Shown here: one piece after another, positions 1-9,099 of the stretch
Layout: each line of letters begins with the position of its first letter
Position numbering within the stretch: the first letter of the stretch is position 1
NCBI RefSeq assembly: GCF_002335745.1
Contig: NZ_NIST01000001.1
Location: 1,708,039 to 1,772,038, forward strand
Direction: 5' to 3'
Length of the DNA stretch: 64,000 bases
From: Evansella halocellulosilytica
Lineage (GTDB): Bacteria; Bacillota; Bacilli; Bacillales; Salisediminibacteriaceae
Notes under the pieces: generated by a model
Told to the model about the DNA's origin: nothing
Seen by the model: the letters and a program-made list of their open reading frames with translations, nothing else
Database searches by the model: none
Made by a program: the position numbers and the translations under genes

Positions 1-2
1 TT

Positions 3-851
3 TTAACTGGAAATACGATCAATCACTGGCTGCGAAGGTATGATCCTGATGAGGACGATCAAGTAGACGGGTTAAATCCAGCACTCGGTGATGAAGGTGA
101 TATGGAGGACCGAATGGGAAACCATCCTCTTATTCTTTCACATATTATGGAGCATAACTACTTTTATGGAAGTGAGGAAGATGGAGTAAACTTAGGCGGT
201 GTCGTCCTAGGAATTTCATTACGCTCTATCTATTATTTTCGCACAGAAGACGATGATGGCGGATACCACTTCCACGAAAGAGCGCTTGAAGACACTGATT
301 ACGACGCTGAAGCATATGGGAAAGAAGCCGCTCAGAAAATGATTGAACGGTTACGGTCGATGGAAGGACTAGAAAATGTACCGATTACGATTGCTCTTTA
401 TCAAGAAGAGCGAAGAGGTTCAATTGTACCTGGCTCGTTTATCTCCATGACTCAAGTTGGTGAAGGTGAAACGACGATTGACGGTTGGGAAGCGATTGAC
501 GAACAGTTTTTCTTTTTCCCGTCAAGAGCAGCAAATGATGCAATTCCGAATCAGGCAAATGCCTTTTCACAATTTAAAACAGATGTTGAAGAGTTTTTTG
601 ATCAAAGCATAGGAGTTGTCGGTAAAGGGCGTTATAAAAATGAAACGTTAGAAGAAATGACAATAGAGTTAAACCTGCAGTCACCTGGAAAGTCTGAAGT
701 GATAGCTCTTACACAATTTGTAAGTGGCAGGCTCGCGAATACATTCTCTGAGCAAGTACCGATTTACGTTCATATGGAATCGGTCAATGGACAGGAAAGT
801 TTGATCGTGCAATATCCTGAGCAGGAGCCGTATGTTCATGTTTATAAGTAA
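3..851 (+). CDS. camS: CamS family lipoprotein (sex pheromone cAM373 precursor type), 5' truncated by window edge
   Basis: The reading frame is open from base 3, so the gene begins before the window; only the C-terminal 282 residues are visible and the signal peptide and lipobox are missing. The visible start (TGNTINHWLRRYDPDEDDQ, then DGLNPALGDE and ILSHIMEHNY) matches my memory of the CamS/YerH family, surface lipoproteins whose clipped signal peptides can act as pheromones in enterococci; the mature protein has no firm function. The ATG at 102 is internal, not the start. In B. subtilis the homologue yerH lies upstream of opuE and gatCAB, the same order as here. A terminator follows directly. 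Confidence 0.85.
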   Translation, partial: LTGNTINHWLRRYDPDEDDQVDGLNPALGDEGDMEDRMGNHPLILSHIMEHNYFYGSEEDGVNLGGVVLGISLRSIYYFRTEDDDGGYHFHERALEDTDYDAEAYGKEAAQKMIERLRSMEGLENVPITIALYQEERRGSIVPGSFISMTQVGEGETTIDGWEAIDEQFFFFPSRAANDAIPNQANAFSQFKTDVEEFFDQSIGVVGKGRYKNETLEEMTIELNLQSPGKSEVIALTQFVSGRLANTFSEQVPIYVHMESVNGQESLIVQYPEQEPYVHVYK

Positions 852-863
852 ATGAATAACCGT

Positions 864-905
864 AAAGAGTGCCATGAAGCTAACGACTTCTGAGGCGCTC
901 TTTTT
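864..905 (+). terminator. Rho-independent terminator after camS
   Basis: AAAGAGTGCCATGAAG pairs imperfectly with CTTCTGAGGCGCTCTTT, and the right arm runs into a T tract (TTTTTCG). It lies 12 bases after the camS stop codon. Confidence 0.8.
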
Positions 906-1511
906 CGTTTTACTAAAGGATCGAGGGGGCGAACGTCTTTCTTTAGCTATTTACTTCCGTCTACTGAAAAAACACTATGTAATGTTAGATGTATTTCCTT
1001 CTATTAGTTTCACTCTCTAAAATACATAGAGACGATATTACTCTTTAGATTTTAATCATGAAAAAGGTCCTGATCGAATAGTTTAGAATAGTAAAAAAGC
1101 TAGGAATGTGAAGGGGAATTTATATGCTCAGACAGTGCAATCGACATTTTTTTATAATAAAAAAGTCATTTAATGGATAATTTATACTAGAATGACGAAT
1201 TTATTTTCATTTTTTTTAATGAATATATATGTCTATATAATAAAGAAAACGCTTTATTTAATGACAGTGTTGCATAAAAATACATATGTAAGCGAATAAA
1301 ATAATATTTGCAATGTTCTGATTATCTATGTGTGTTATAGTACTCATTATGACTGTCATTCTGAATTGTGAATGAAGATAGAAAATTCTTGAAATTGTAT
1401 AGAGGTGTATATGCTGTTTATGTAGAATATAGTAGAAAATCGACGCGATTTTAAGTTAAAAGCATTTATATGAAGTTAATCATTGTATTTATTAATTGAG
1501 GAGGTGAGAGG
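906..1511. other. Long AT-rich intergenic region / probable symporter leader
   Basis: About 600 bases without a convincing gene on either strand. The DNA is very AT-rich and precedes an osmolyte-type symporter whose B. subtilis counterpart opuE has stress-regulated promoters, so promoters are expected here. I could not pick a -35/-10 pair with confidence. The last bases contain the GAGGAGGTGAGAG ribosome binding site of the next small gene. Confidence 0.5.
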
Positions 1512-1616
1512 GTGGAACATTCACTTACAGCAGCTACTTGGTTTTGGTTATTTGTCCCGATGCCATTATTAGTCATACTATCAATTATTACTTATTTTAC
1601 TGAGAGGAGATCATAA
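1512..1616 (+). CDS. Symporter small accessory protein (34 aa, one membrane helix)
   Basis: A 34-residue protein starting with GTG behind a strong GAGGAGGTGAG ribosome binding site. After a short polar start it is a single hydrophobic segment (roughly residues 8-28, WFWLFVPMPLLVILSIITYF) ending in TERRS. It ends two bases before the TTG start of the sodium/solute symporter, and the symporter's ribosome binding site (GAGAGGAG) lies inside its last codons, so the two are probably translationally coupled. Tiny one-helix proteins directly preceding SSS-family symporters are annotated as symporter small accessory proteins. Role in symporter assembly is inferred from position. Confidence 0.75.
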   Translation: MEHSLTAATWFWLFVPMPLLVILSIITYFTERRS

Positions 1617-1618
1617 CT

Positions 1619-3070
1619 TTGGAAACTTCAACATTAGTTACGTTTATTGTTTATTTAGTTGGTATGTTAGCAATTGGCCTTGTTGCATACAAAATGACAC
1701 ATAATTTATCTGATTACGTACTAGGGGGCAGAAGACTCGGAGGAAGTGTTGCGGCCTTGAGTGCTGGTGCTTCTGATATGAGTAGTTGGTTATTACTCGG
1801 TTTACCAGGAGCAATGTACGCCTTCGGTATGACAGAAATTTGGATTGCCGTCGGTCTAGCGATGGGTGCGTATTTAAACTGGCAGTTTGTTGCAAAACGA
1901 TTACGTATTTATACGGAAATTGCTGGTGATTCGATTACTTTGCCAGATTACTTTGAGAACAGATTTAAGGACAATTCAAAAATTTTACGCATGGTGTCTG
2001 CACTCGTTATTTTAATTTTCTTTGCCTTTTATACATCCTCGGGGCTAGTCGGTGGTGCGATTTTATTTGAAAGTTCATTTGGCTTAGAATACACGACAGC
2101 ACTTTGGATTGGAGCTATCGTTATCATTTCTTATACTTTCCTAGGTGGATTCTTAGCTGTATCATGGACAGACTTTGCACAAGGTATCCTCATGTTCTTA
2201 GCTTTAATTATCGTACCAATTCGTGCGATTCAAGAGATGGGTGGCTGGAATGAGACAGTAAACCGCGTAGGAGACATTGATCCGGTTTATCTTGATGTAT
2301 TTACTGGTACGACTGCATTAGGAATTATTTCATTGCTCGCTTGGGGATTAGGTTACTTCGGCCAGCCTCATATCCTTGCTCGTTTTATGGCAGTTAAATC
2401 GAAAGATGAGATTCCGAAAGCTCGTTTAGTTGGTATGTCATGGATGGTCTTTGCGTTGTTCGGTGCGATCTTTACTGGTTTTGTAGGGATTGCGTACTTT
2501 GCAGACGCTCCATTAGATAACTCAGAAACTGTATTTATTCAGTTTACGCAAGTACTTTTTGACCCTTGGGTTGCAGGATTCTTGCTTGCAGCTATTTTGG
2601 CAGCAATCATGAGTACGATCGACTCACAATTACTCGTATCATCAAGTGCTTTAACCGAGGACTTTTATAAAGCGATTTTCCGTAAAAATGCATCTCAGCA
2701 GGAGTTAGTTTGGGTCGGACGTATTGGCGTTGTAGTTATTGCCTTATTTGCAATCCTACTAGCATATAATCCTGAATCAACTGTATTAGATCTTGTCGGT
2801 TATGCATGGGCAGGATTTGGTGCTGCATTCGGTCCGGTTGTAATCTTGTCATTATTCTGGAAGAAGATGACTCGTATCGGGGCATTAGCAGGTATGATTG
2901 TCGGAGGTGCTACGGTAATCCTTTGGGATTTACTCGCTCCAATTGATTTATACGAAATTGTCCCTGGGTTTATCCTTGCGACAATCGCAATCATTGTCTT
3001 CAGTTTAATCGGTAACGGCCCAGGTCAAGAAATTGAAGAAGAATTTGAACGAGTAAGAGAAAATGTATAA
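1619..3070 (+). CDS. putP: Sodium/proline symporter (PutP/OpuE type, SSS family)
   Basis: A 483-residue polytopic membrane protein of the sodium:solute symporter family that takes up proline with Na+, for nutrition or osmoprotection. The family motif SAGASDMSSWLLLGLPGA lies at residues 48-65; D53 and S55 match the Na+/proline ligands D55 and S57 of E. coli PutP. A second motif, MSTIDSQLLVSSSALTEDF, begins near residue 330 and matches PutP S340/T341. Length and about 13 hydrophobic segments are normal. The start is TTG at 1619, set by GAGAGGAG eight to ten bases upstream. Position between camS and gatC equals that of B. subtilis opuE, so osmotic control is likely but not visible in the sequence. 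Confidence 0.92.
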   Translation: METSTLVTFIVYLVGMLAIGLVAYKMTHNLSDYVLGGRRLGGSVAALSAGASDMSSWLLLGLPGAMYAFGMTEIWIAVGLAMGAYLNWQFVAKRLRIYTEIAGDSITLPDYFENRFKDNSKILRMVSALVILIFFAFYTSSGLVGGAILFESSFGLEYTTALWIGAIVIISYTFLGGFLAVSWTDFAQGILMFLALIIVPIRAIQEMGGWNETVNRVGDIDPVYLDVFTGTTALGIISLLAWGLGYFGQPHILARFMAVKSKDEIPKARLVGMSWMVFALFGAIFTGFVGIAYFADAPLDNSETVFIQFTQVLFDPWVAGFLLAAILAAIMSTIDSQLLVSSSALTEDFYKAIFRKNASQQELVWVGRIGVVVIALFAILLAYNPESTVLDLVGYAWAGFGAAFGPVVILSLFWKKMTRIGALAGMIVGGATVILWDLLAPIDLYEIVPGFILATIAIIVFSLIGNGPGQEIEEEFERVRENV

Positions 3071-3093
3071 TTAAAAGAAATTGCATAATAATG

Positions 3094-3134
3094 ACCAAAA
3101 ACTCTCAGGTGCCTGGCACTTGGGTTTTTTTGGT
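3094..3134 (+). terminator. GTGCCTGGCAC-core hairpin acting as putP terminator
   Basis: ACCAAAAACTC and GGGTTTTTTTGGT flank CAGGTGCCTGGCACTTG; arms pair with a few mismatches around the shared core GTGCCTGGCAC (3109-3119). The T-rich right arm fits an intrinsic terminator 24 bases after putP. First copy of a palindrome family seen across the window. Confidence 0.65.
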
Positions 3135-3219
3135 ATTTTTGTATTATAGGTGTGTGAGGTTGGCTTACTTTTCGAACCTGTGACTTTGGTCAATTAGTTG
3201 AACATAGAAACAGAACTTT

Positions 3220-3262
3220 ATCCATAAATATCCATGTGCCAGGCACATGGATATTTATGGAT
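3220..3262. repeat. Perfect 43-bp palindrome with GTGCCAGGCAC core
   Basis: 21-base arms (ATCCATAAATATCCATGTGCC and its exact reverse complement) meet at a single centre base (3241). The core is shared with other sites in the window; the outer arm sequence is unique to this site. It lies between putP and gatC. Confidence 0.85.
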
Positions 3263-3376
3263 ACATGAGGTGGCTTATAGTGGGAGAGATTGCTTGTCCT
3301 GTTGTTCTTTGGTATTATCATACTATTGTAATGCAAGAATCAGGACGGATTTTCGATGATGGAGGTGTTTAGATTA

Positions 3377-3667
3377 ATGGAAAGAATCACAAAGAAACAA
3401 GTAAAGCATGTTGCACATTTAGCACGCCTTGAATTTACAGAAGAAGAGATAGAAAAATTTGCATACCAGCTTGACCAAATTATTGATTTTGCGGAACAGT
3501 TAAATGAAATTGATACGACAAATGTTAAACCAACCTCTCACGTATTAGATGTGAAAAATGTTTTACGAGAAGATGAAGTAAAGCCTTCACTTTCTAGAGA
3601 AGATGCCTTAAAGAACACGCCTGTCCAGCAAGATGGACAAGTGAAAGTTCCAGCTGTTTTTGAATAA
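3377..3667 (+). CDS. gatC: Aspartyl/glutamyl-tRNA(Asn/Gln) amidotransferase subunit C
   Basis: A 96-residue small subunit of GatCAB, the cytoplasmic enzyme that amidates Glu-tRNA(Gln) and Asp-tRNA(Asn). The family start is clear ([20 protein letters not shown]), as is the middle [20 protein letters not shown] and the C-terminal [20 protein letters not shown]. GatC wraps around GatA and stabilises the GatA-GatB interface. The ATG at 3377 is chosen over the in-frame ATGs at 3356/3359 because GGAGGTG lies 10 bases upstream of it. It is the first gene of gatCAB; gatA starts 14 bases after its stop. Confidence 0.95.
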   Translation: MERITKKQVKHVAHLARLEFTEEEIEKFAYQLDQIIDFAEQLNEIDTTNVKPTSHVLDVKNVLREDEVKPSLSREDALKNTPVQQDGQVKVPAVFE

Positions 3668-3680
3668 AGGAGGGGACACT

Positions 3681-5135
3681 ATGTCATTGTTTGACCATCG
3701 AATTGCTGACCTACAAGAGCAATTACATAAAAAAGAAATTACAGTTTCGGACCTCGTTGATGAAGCTTATCGACGAATAAAACAAGTTGATTCTGAAATC
3801 GGAGCCTTTTTGCACTTGTCAGAAGAGCAAGCGAAGCAACAAGCAGCAACATTACAAGAAAAAATAAATAAAGATGAACAACTCGGAGCTCTTTTCGGAA
3901 TTCCTGTTGGTATTAAAGATAATATTGTGACAAAAGGCATCCGTACGACATGCGCGAGCCAGCTTTTGAAAAACTTTGAGCCGATGCATGATGCTACTGT
4001 TGTGAAAAAGCTTAACGACGCACAAGCGATCTCGGTTGGTAAAATTAATATGGATGAATTTGCGATGGGGTCTTCAAATGAAAACTCAAGCTTTAACGTT
4101 GTAAAAAATCCATGGGATACTGCACGTGTTCCAGGAGGATCGAGCGGTGGTTCGGCTGCAGCTGTTGCAGCGGGAGAAGTCCCATTTGCTTTAGGCTCAG
4201 ATACTGGTGGTTCGATTCGAGAACCTGCAGCCTTTTGTGGTGTCGTTGGATTAAAACCTACATACGGGCGCGTTTCCCGGTTTGGTTTAGTCGCATTTGC
4301 ATCCTCACTCGATCAAATCGGCCCAATTACTCGAACTGTTGAAGATAATGCGTTCATTTTAAATAGTTTAGCAGGACATGACTCTCTTGATTCGACGAGC
4401 GCTAAAAATGAAGTTTCTAATTATTCAAATGCTTTAACAGGCGATATTAAGAATCTTAAAATTGCTGTACCGAAAGAATATTTAGGTGAAGGTGTCAGTG
4501 AAGAAGTTCGCAAGCAAGTTCAACAATCTTTGAAAACGCTCGAAGACATGGGAGCAAAATGGGAAGAGGTATCACTACCTCATTCGAAATATGCGATTGC
4601 AACTTACTATATTATCGCTTCCTCTGAAGCATCTGCAAACTTAGCACGTTTTGACGGTATTCGCTACGGTGAAAGAATCGAAGAAGGAGATCTCGTTGAA
4701 ACGTATAAAAAGTCTCGAAGTGAAGGATTTGGTGATGAAGTCAAACGCCGGATCATGCTCGGAACGTTTGCGTTAAGCTCCGGATACTACGATGCATACT
4801 ACAAAAAAGCACAGCAAGTTCGGACATTAATTAAACAAGACTTCGAAGATATCTTTTTAAAATATGATGTGATCGTAGGACCAACAGCTCCAACGACAGC
4901 ATTTAAGCTCGGTGAACAAATAGACGACCCATTAACGATGTATGCAAATGATATTTTAACCGTACCGGTAAACTTAGCTGGAGTCCCAGCAATCAGCGTT
5001 CCTTGCGGATTGGCAGACGGACTGCCAGTCGGGTTGCAAATAATCGGAAAACATTTTGACGAAGAAACAGTTTATCGTGTTGCACATGCTTTTGAACAAG
5101 CAACAAACCACCATAAGCTGAAACCGGAATTGTAA
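3681..5135 (+). CDS. gatA: Aspartyl/glutamyl-tRNA(Asn/Gln) amidotransferase subunit A
   Basis: A 484-residue amidase-signature enzyme that releases ammonia from glutamine for the GatB active site. The Ser-Ser-Lys catalytic elements are visible: lysine in [10 protein letters not shown] near residue 79, serine in [15 protein letters not shown] near 150, and the nucleophile region [15 protein letters not shown] near 175; spacing fits known GatA proteins. The start at 3681 follows AAAGGAGGGG with ideal spacing; an upstream in-frame ATG at 3660 overlapping gatC lacks one. Its stop almost abuts gatB, consistent with one operon. Confidence 0.96.
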   Translation: MSLFDHRIADLQEQLHKKEITVSDLVDEAYRRIKQVDSEIGAFLHLSEEQAKQQAATLQEKINKDEQLGALFGIPVGIKDNIVTKGIRTTCASQLLKNFEPMHDATVVKKLNDAQAISVGKINMDEFAMGSSNENSSFNVVKNPWDTARVPGGSSGGSAAAVAAGEVPFALGSDTGGSIREPAAFCGVVGLKPTYGRVSRFGLVAFASSLDQIGPITRTVEDNAFILNSLAGHDSLDSTSAKNEVSNYSNALTGDIKNLKIAVPKEYLGEGVSEEVRKQVQQSLKTLEDMGAKWEEVSLPHSKYAIATYYIIASSEASANLARFDGIRYGERIEEGDLVETYKKSRSEGFGDEVKRRIMLGTFALSSGYYDAYYKKAQQVRTLIKQDFEDIFLKYDVIVGPTAPTTAFKLGEQIDDPLTMYANDILTVPVNLAGVPAISVPCGLADGLPVGLQIIGKHFDEETVYRVAHAFEQATNHHKLKPEL

Positions 5136-5149
5136 TGGGGGGACACATG

Positions 5150-6583
5150 ATGAGCTACGAAACGATAATAGGACTTGAAGTCCACGTGGAATTAAAGACA
5201 GAATCAAAAATCTTTTGCGGATGTTCAACAGAATTTGGTGCACCGCCAAATACTCATACGTGCCCTATTTGTTTAGGCCACCCTGGTGTACTTCCGGTTT
5301 TAAACAAAAAGGCAGTTGAGTTTGCGATGAAAGCTGCAATGGCACTGAATTGTGAAATTGGAGAAATGACGAAGTTTGATCGCAAAAATTATTTTTACCC
5401 GGACAATCCAAAAGCATATCAAATTTCTCAATATGATAAACCGATTGGCGAAAATGGTTGGATTGAAATCGATGTCGAAGGTGACAAAAAGAAAATCGGC
5501 ATTACTCGTCTGCATTTAGAAGAGGATGCAGGAAAACTGACACATCTTGAAGGTGAAAGACAATCTTTGGTGGACTTTAACCGTGTCGGTACACCGCTAG
5601 TTGAAATCGTTTCAGAACCAGATATTCGAACACCTGAAGAAGCTTATGCATATTTAGAAAAATTAAAGGCGATTATGCAGTATACTGAAGTGTCTGATTG
5701 TAAAATGGAAGAAGGTTCGCTTCGCTGTGATGCGAATATTTCGATCCGTCCTGTCGGTCAGAAAGAATTTGGTACGAAAACAGAGCTGAAAAACTTGAAC
5801 TCTTTTGCTAATGTTCAAAAAGGAGTTGCATATGAAGAGCTTCGACAAGAAGAAGAGCTAAAATCAGGAGGAGAAATTCTTCAAGAAACACGCCGTTGGG
5901 ACGAAAACAACAAACAAACGATCCTTATGCGAGTAAAAGAAGGATCTGATGATTATCGCTATTTTCCTGATCCGGATTTAGTCGACTTTTATATTGACGA
6001 AGCGTGGAAAGAGAAAGTTCGTTCACAAATTCCAGAGCTTCCAGATGCGAGACAAAAACGTTACGTTAAAGAATACGACTTGCCAGCGTATGATGCTCAA
6101 GTTTTAACTCAGCAAAAAGCAATGAGTGATTATTTTGAGCAAGGATTAGCAGCAGGAGCCCCAGCTAAACCGTTATCAAACTGGCTCATGGGTGAAGTGA
6201 ACGGTTATTTAAATGCAAATGATAAAGAGATTACTGAAATCCCGATGACTCCGCAAGCACTAGGGAAGATGATTGCGTTAATTGAAAAAGGAACAATCTC
6301 ATCTAAGATTGCTAAAAAAGTTTTCAAAGAATTAATTGAAAACGGCGGTGATCCTGAACAAATTGTGAAAGACAAAGGTCTCGTCCAAATTAGTGATGAA
6401 GGCGAAATCAGAACAATGGTGAATGATGTGTTAGACGGGAATGAACAATCGATTACTGACTATAAAAACGGAAAAGACAAAGCGATCGGTTTCCTTGTCG
6501 GACAAGTAATGAAGGCGTCAAGAGGAAAGGCGAACCCACAAATCGTGAACAAGCTTCTAGTAGAGGAAATTAACAAACGATAA
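5150..6583 (+). CDS. gatB: Aspartyl/glutamyl-tRNA(Asn/Gln) amidotransferase subunit B
   Basis: A 477-residue GatB kinase-like subunit that activates the acyl group of mischarged tRNA with ATP and transfers ammonia. Visible family features: [17 protein letters not shown] at the start, a zinc-type cysteine cluster (CGCSTEFG ... CPICLGHPG), [18 protein letters not shown], and a C-terminal tRNA-binding YqeY-like tail. Several starts are possible (5135, 5147, 5150); 5150 is preferred because GGGGGGAC lies 7 to 8 bases upstream and the protein then begins like B. subtilis GatB. Last gene of gatCAB; a terminator follows. Confidence 0.96.
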   Translation: MSYETIIGLEVHVELKTESKIFCGCSTEFGAPPNTHTCPICLGHPGVLPVLNKKAVEFAMKAAMALNCEIGEMTKFDRKNYFYPDNPKAYQISQYDKPIGENGWIEIDVEGDKKKIGITRLHLEEDAGKLTHLEGERQSLVDFNRVGTPLVEIVSEPDIRTPEEAYAYLEKLKAIMQYTEVSDCKMEEGSLRCDANISIRPVGQKEFGTKTELKNLNSFANVQKGVAYEELRQEEELKSGGEILQETRRWDENNKQTILMRVKEGSDDYRYFPDPDLVDFYIDEAWKEKVRSQIPELPDARQKRYVKEYDLPAYDAQVLTQQKAMSDYFEQGLAAGAPAKPLSNWLMGEVNGYLNANDKEITEIPMTPQALGKMIALIEKGTISSKIAKKVFKELIENGGDPEQIVKDKGLVQISDEGEIRTMVNDVLDGNEQSITDYKNGKDKAIGFLVGQVMKASRGKANPQIVNKLLVEEINKR

Positions 6584-6590
6584 CTCTGCC

Positions 6591-6624
6591 AAAAAGGTTG
6601 GAACTACATGTTCCAGCCTTTTTT
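6591..6624 (+). terminator. Rho-independent terminator of gatCAB
   Basis: AAAAAGGTTGGAAC and GTTCCAGCCTTTTTT pair over 14 positions (one G-U) around a TACAT loop, ending in a T run. Confidence 0.9.
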
Positions 6625-6662
6625 CTCATCCGCACATTTAGTGAATTGAAGAATTGATGCAA

Positions 6663-6811
6663 TAAAACATAGAGAAGTTGCGTCAAAACACGAGAGAAGT
6701 TGCGTCAAACACGAGATGAGTTGCGTCAAACACGAGATGAGTTGCGTGCAACCCGAGAGAAGTTGCGTGTAACCTGAGAGAAGTTGCGTGTAACCTGAGA
6801 GAAGTTGCGAC
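6663..6811. repeat. Tandem 21-22 bp repeat, about seven units
   Basis: Seven degenerate head-to-tail units of the type ACACGAGAGAAGTTGCGTCAA, with sub-variants GATGAG and CCTGAGAGAAG. The unit is mostly 21 bases, so one frame reads as a heptad (TREKLRQ-like), but units differ in length, a TGA appears in that frame and no start or ribosome binding site precedes it. I therefore call it non-coding. It fills most of the gap between the gatB terminator and the next lipoprotein gene. Confidence 0.85.
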
Positions 6812-6899
6812 GAAACACGGAGTTACTACGAAAACTGTTTGACTCCTTTTGATTAAAAAGAGCGTCTAATAAAATATAAAGATTGAAGGAGGAATGATC

Positions 6900-7268
6900 G
6901 TGAAAAAAATGTGGCTCATTTTTCCACTCTTACTGCTGCTGAATGGGTGTGGAACGGGTAATGAACAGGGACAAATGGAAGATCCGATTGTAACAGGTCT
7001 TATTTATTCGTTAGCAGAAAACTCAATGTTAGTAATAGAAGGCATTGAAACGATAGACATAAGCGAAGAAGATTGGCAAGGAAACGATGCTATTTCGTTT
7101 TCGATTTCTGGAAGTGCAGAAATAATTGGAAAGGGGGATGAGAGCTTAACATTTGAAGATTTAAGAGAAGGAGACGAAGTAGATGTTTGGCACACCGGTC
7201 CAGTCAGAGAGTCTTATCCCATGCAGGCAGACGCGGTCAAAGTTGAAGTTATTTCCTCAAACGATTAA
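6900..7268 (+). CDS. Small secreted lipoprotein, DUF3221-like
   Basis: A 122-residue protein with a lipoprotein signal: MKKMWLIFPLLLLLNGCG, lipobox LNGC with the cysteine at residue 17. The mature part (DPIVTGLIYSLAENSMLVIEG ... EVDVWHTGPVRESYPMQADAVKVEVI) resembles the small beta-rich DUF3221 domain seen in Bacillaceae lipoproteins; this is recognition by pattern only. The start is GTG at 6900, seven bases after AGGAGG; the ATG at 6894 lies only one base from that site. Function unknown. Confidence 0.75.
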   Translation: MKKMWLIFPLLLLLNGCGTGNEQGQMEDPIVTGLIYSLAENSMLVIEGIETIDISEEDWQGNDAISFSISGSAEIIGKGDESLTFEDLREGDEVDVWHTGPVRESYPMQADAVKVEVISSND

Positions 7269-7351
7269 GATTTTTCATATTTCGTGTTTAGAAATATGAG
7301 GGTTAGGGAATAGTTTTTTTGGGGTGTTGAACTTTGAGAGGGGGAGTAATT

Positions 7352-7585
7352 GTGCCAATGAATGAGAATGTAAATATCGAATTCATTATGAGTGACGGAT
7401 CAAAAATCACTACTTCAAATTACTTCGTTAATGGCCAATGGATTTATTTTGAAAAAAAGGAAAAGCTCAAGGAACAGAAAGTCGGGAAATCAAATATATA
7501 TAGAATGAAATTAGATGGAACGAATTTGGAAATATTAGCTGAAGGCAGTTTACAATTGTTTAATAAAAATGAGTCAAAAAGATGA
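7352..7585 (+). CDS. Small protein of unknown function with a DUF5050-like tail
   Basis: About 77 residues if GTG at 7352 is the start (AGGGGGAG upstream); an in-frame start at 7334 is less well placed. The text SNYFVNGQWIYFEK ... KSNIYRMKLDGTNLEILAEGS resembles one blade of the DUF5050 beta-propeller-like repeat. A complete DUF5050 protein is several times longer, so this may be a free-standing small protein or a remnant of a larger gene. No signal peptide is visible. Confidence 0.5.
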   Translation: MPMNENVNIEFIMSDGSKITTSNYFVNGQWIYFEKKEKLKEQKVGKSNIYRMKLDGTNLEILAEGSLQLFNKNESKR

Positions 7586-7642
7586 GGAGGAAAATCTCGT
7601 TTTCTAACGAATGATAGTAATATAAGAGCATATTGGAGTTTG

Positions 7643-7681
7643 AAGTGCCAGTTCTCCTTAGCAGGGTTTCTGGCACTTTTG
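7643..7681 (+). terminator. Probable terminator
   Basis: AAGTGCCAG (7643-7651) pairs exactly with CTGGCACTT (7670-7678) across an 18-base loop, followed by TTTTG. The arms are the two halves of the GTGCCAGGCAC palindrome core found elsewhere, here split by the loop. Confidence 0.65.
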
Positions 7682-7778
7682 CGTTACAGATAAGACTACG
7701 TGATGACATTGGGATGCGTGAGTGAAAAAACAGAGCTCGAAATAAAAAAAGTTATAAACAGCAGCTAAAGGAGAAAAT

Positions 7779-8240
7779 ATGGATATGAAGATTAAAAAAA
7801 TAACAGAAGAAGATGACATTCCTTATGACTTATTGCTGCTTGCTGATCCATCCAAGGATTTAGTCAACGAGTATGTAAACCGGGGAAGTTGTTATATCGC
7901 CGTGAAGGATCAAGAAGAAATCGGTGTGTTTGTCCTCCTTCCTACAAGGCCAGACACTGTAGAGATCGTAAATATTGCAGTAGCCCCTTCCTATCAAGGA
8001 ATGGGGATCGGTAAAAGTTTAGTTTTACATGCGATCGAAAAAGCACGTGATCTTAATGTAAAAACGGTTGAACTCGGCTCAGGAAATTCAAGTATGAATC
8101 AGCTTGCTTTGTATCAAAAATGCGGTTTTCGGATCACTGGAGTCGATAAAGATTTTTTTATTAGACATTATAATGAAGAGATTTTCGAAAATGGCATACA
8201 ATGTATAGATATGGTACGTCTTAGTATGGACTTATCATAA
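7779..8240 (+). CDS. GNAT-family N-acetyltransferase
   Basis: A 153-residue single-domain GNAT protein. Motif A with the acetyl-CoA pyrophosphate loop is plain: IVNIAVAPSYQGMGIGKSLVLHAIEKA (Q-x-x-G-x-G), followed by motif B, ALYQKCGFRITGVDKDFF. The substrate cannot be told from sequence. The start ATG follows AAAGGAGAAAAT. It stands alone between two terminator-like regions. Confidence 0.85.
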   Translation: MDMKIKKITEEDDIPYDLLLLADPSKDLVNEYVNRGSCYIAVKDQEEIGVFVLLPTRPDTVEIVNIAVAPSYQGMGIGKSLVLHAIEKARDLNVKTVELGSGNSSMNQLALYQKCGFRITGVDKDFFIRHYNEEIFENGIQCIDMVRLSMDLS

Positions 8241-8358
8241 ATTGTTTGGCCTAAGGAAAATCATTTTACGGAAAAGGAATATATAAATTATTTACATAAC
8301 CCCATATCTTTTTTGCATGTTTATTCGTTAAAGGTGTGAGAGGAATGAAGGAGTGAGG

Positions 8359-9078
8359 ATGATGTATGGCAAGGTAAAAGAAAAATCAGCTCGTAAACGT
8401 TCGGAAAAGGCTGTAAGTAATCAAGAGCTTGAAGAACTGTATGCAAAACTAAGAAGCTACTGTTACTCACTGTCTCGTAATAAATGGGATGGCGAGGATC
8501 TGACTCAGGAAGCGATCTATAGGGCTTTGCATCAATATCGTCATCAATCAGAATGGCGTGCGTCACTACTAAAGAAAATTGCTCATAACCTTTGGGTCGA
8601 TCAGCTTAGAAAGCGAAACCGTGAAATGATTACGGAAGATCTAGGAGCAGATAAAACATGTACAGATCATCATGGCCACAGTTTTGAGGCAGTTGAAGAA
8701 CTCGTGTCCAAACTGACACCGAAACAGTTAGTTGCTTTTTCATTGAAAGAAGCTTTTCAGTTCAAAATTAAGGAGATTGCTGAACAATTAAATATGACTG
8801 AACCAGCAGTGAAAGGGCTGCTTAATCGAACGAGATCGAAATTAAGTAAGAATGAACATGACAAAGAATCAGTGAGCGTAGAAAGTTATTGGCCGGAACA
8901 TATGCAAGAAGAAGCTGTAACTGTTCTATACCGGTCAATTGAAGAAGAGGATCCAGCCTTGCTTCTCGAAAAAATTCCGGAATTACTCTCACAAAGCGAA
9001 GTACCGAAAATGGTGTTTCAGAAAAAAGAGGTTCATTCATATTCCTCACCTTCAAGTTGCCTCTCAATAGCAGCATAA
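8359..9078 (+). CDS. Sigma-70 family RNA polymerase sigma factor with C-terminal extension
   Basis: About 239 residues. Region 2 is seen at LRSYCYSLSRNKWDGEDLTQEAIYRALHQY with the region 2.4-like stretch LLKKIAHNLWVDQLRKRNRE, and region 4 at LTPKQLVAFSLKEAFQFKIKEIAEQLNMTEPAVKGLLNRTRSKL, an HTH typical of ECF factors. Beyond region 4 there is an extra acidic tail of about 70 residues ending SSPSSCLSIAA. No anti-sigma factor is adjacent. Start ATG 8359 or 8362 fits AAGGAG; GTG 8353 overlaps the site. It sits 21 bases upstream of a clpP-type gene, so the two may be cotranscribed. Confidence 0.8.
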   Translation: MMYGKVKEKSARKRSEKAVSNQELEELYAKLRSYCYSLSRNKWDGEDLTQEAIYRALHQYRHQSEWRASLLKKIAHNLWVDQLRKRNREMITEDLGADKTCTDHHGHSFEAVEELVSKLTPKQLVAFSLKEAFQFKIKEIAEQLNMTEPAVKGLLNRTRSKLSKNEHDKESVSVESYWPEHMQEEAVTVLYRSIEEEDPALLLEKIPELLSQSEVPKMVFQKKEVHSYSSPSSCLSIAA

Positions 9079-9099
9079 AAAAAGTGTGGAGGAAACGAT

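Noticed and set aside
6663-6811. CRISPR array
   Set aside because: The repeat units are directly adjacent with no unique spacers, and no cas genes are in the window.
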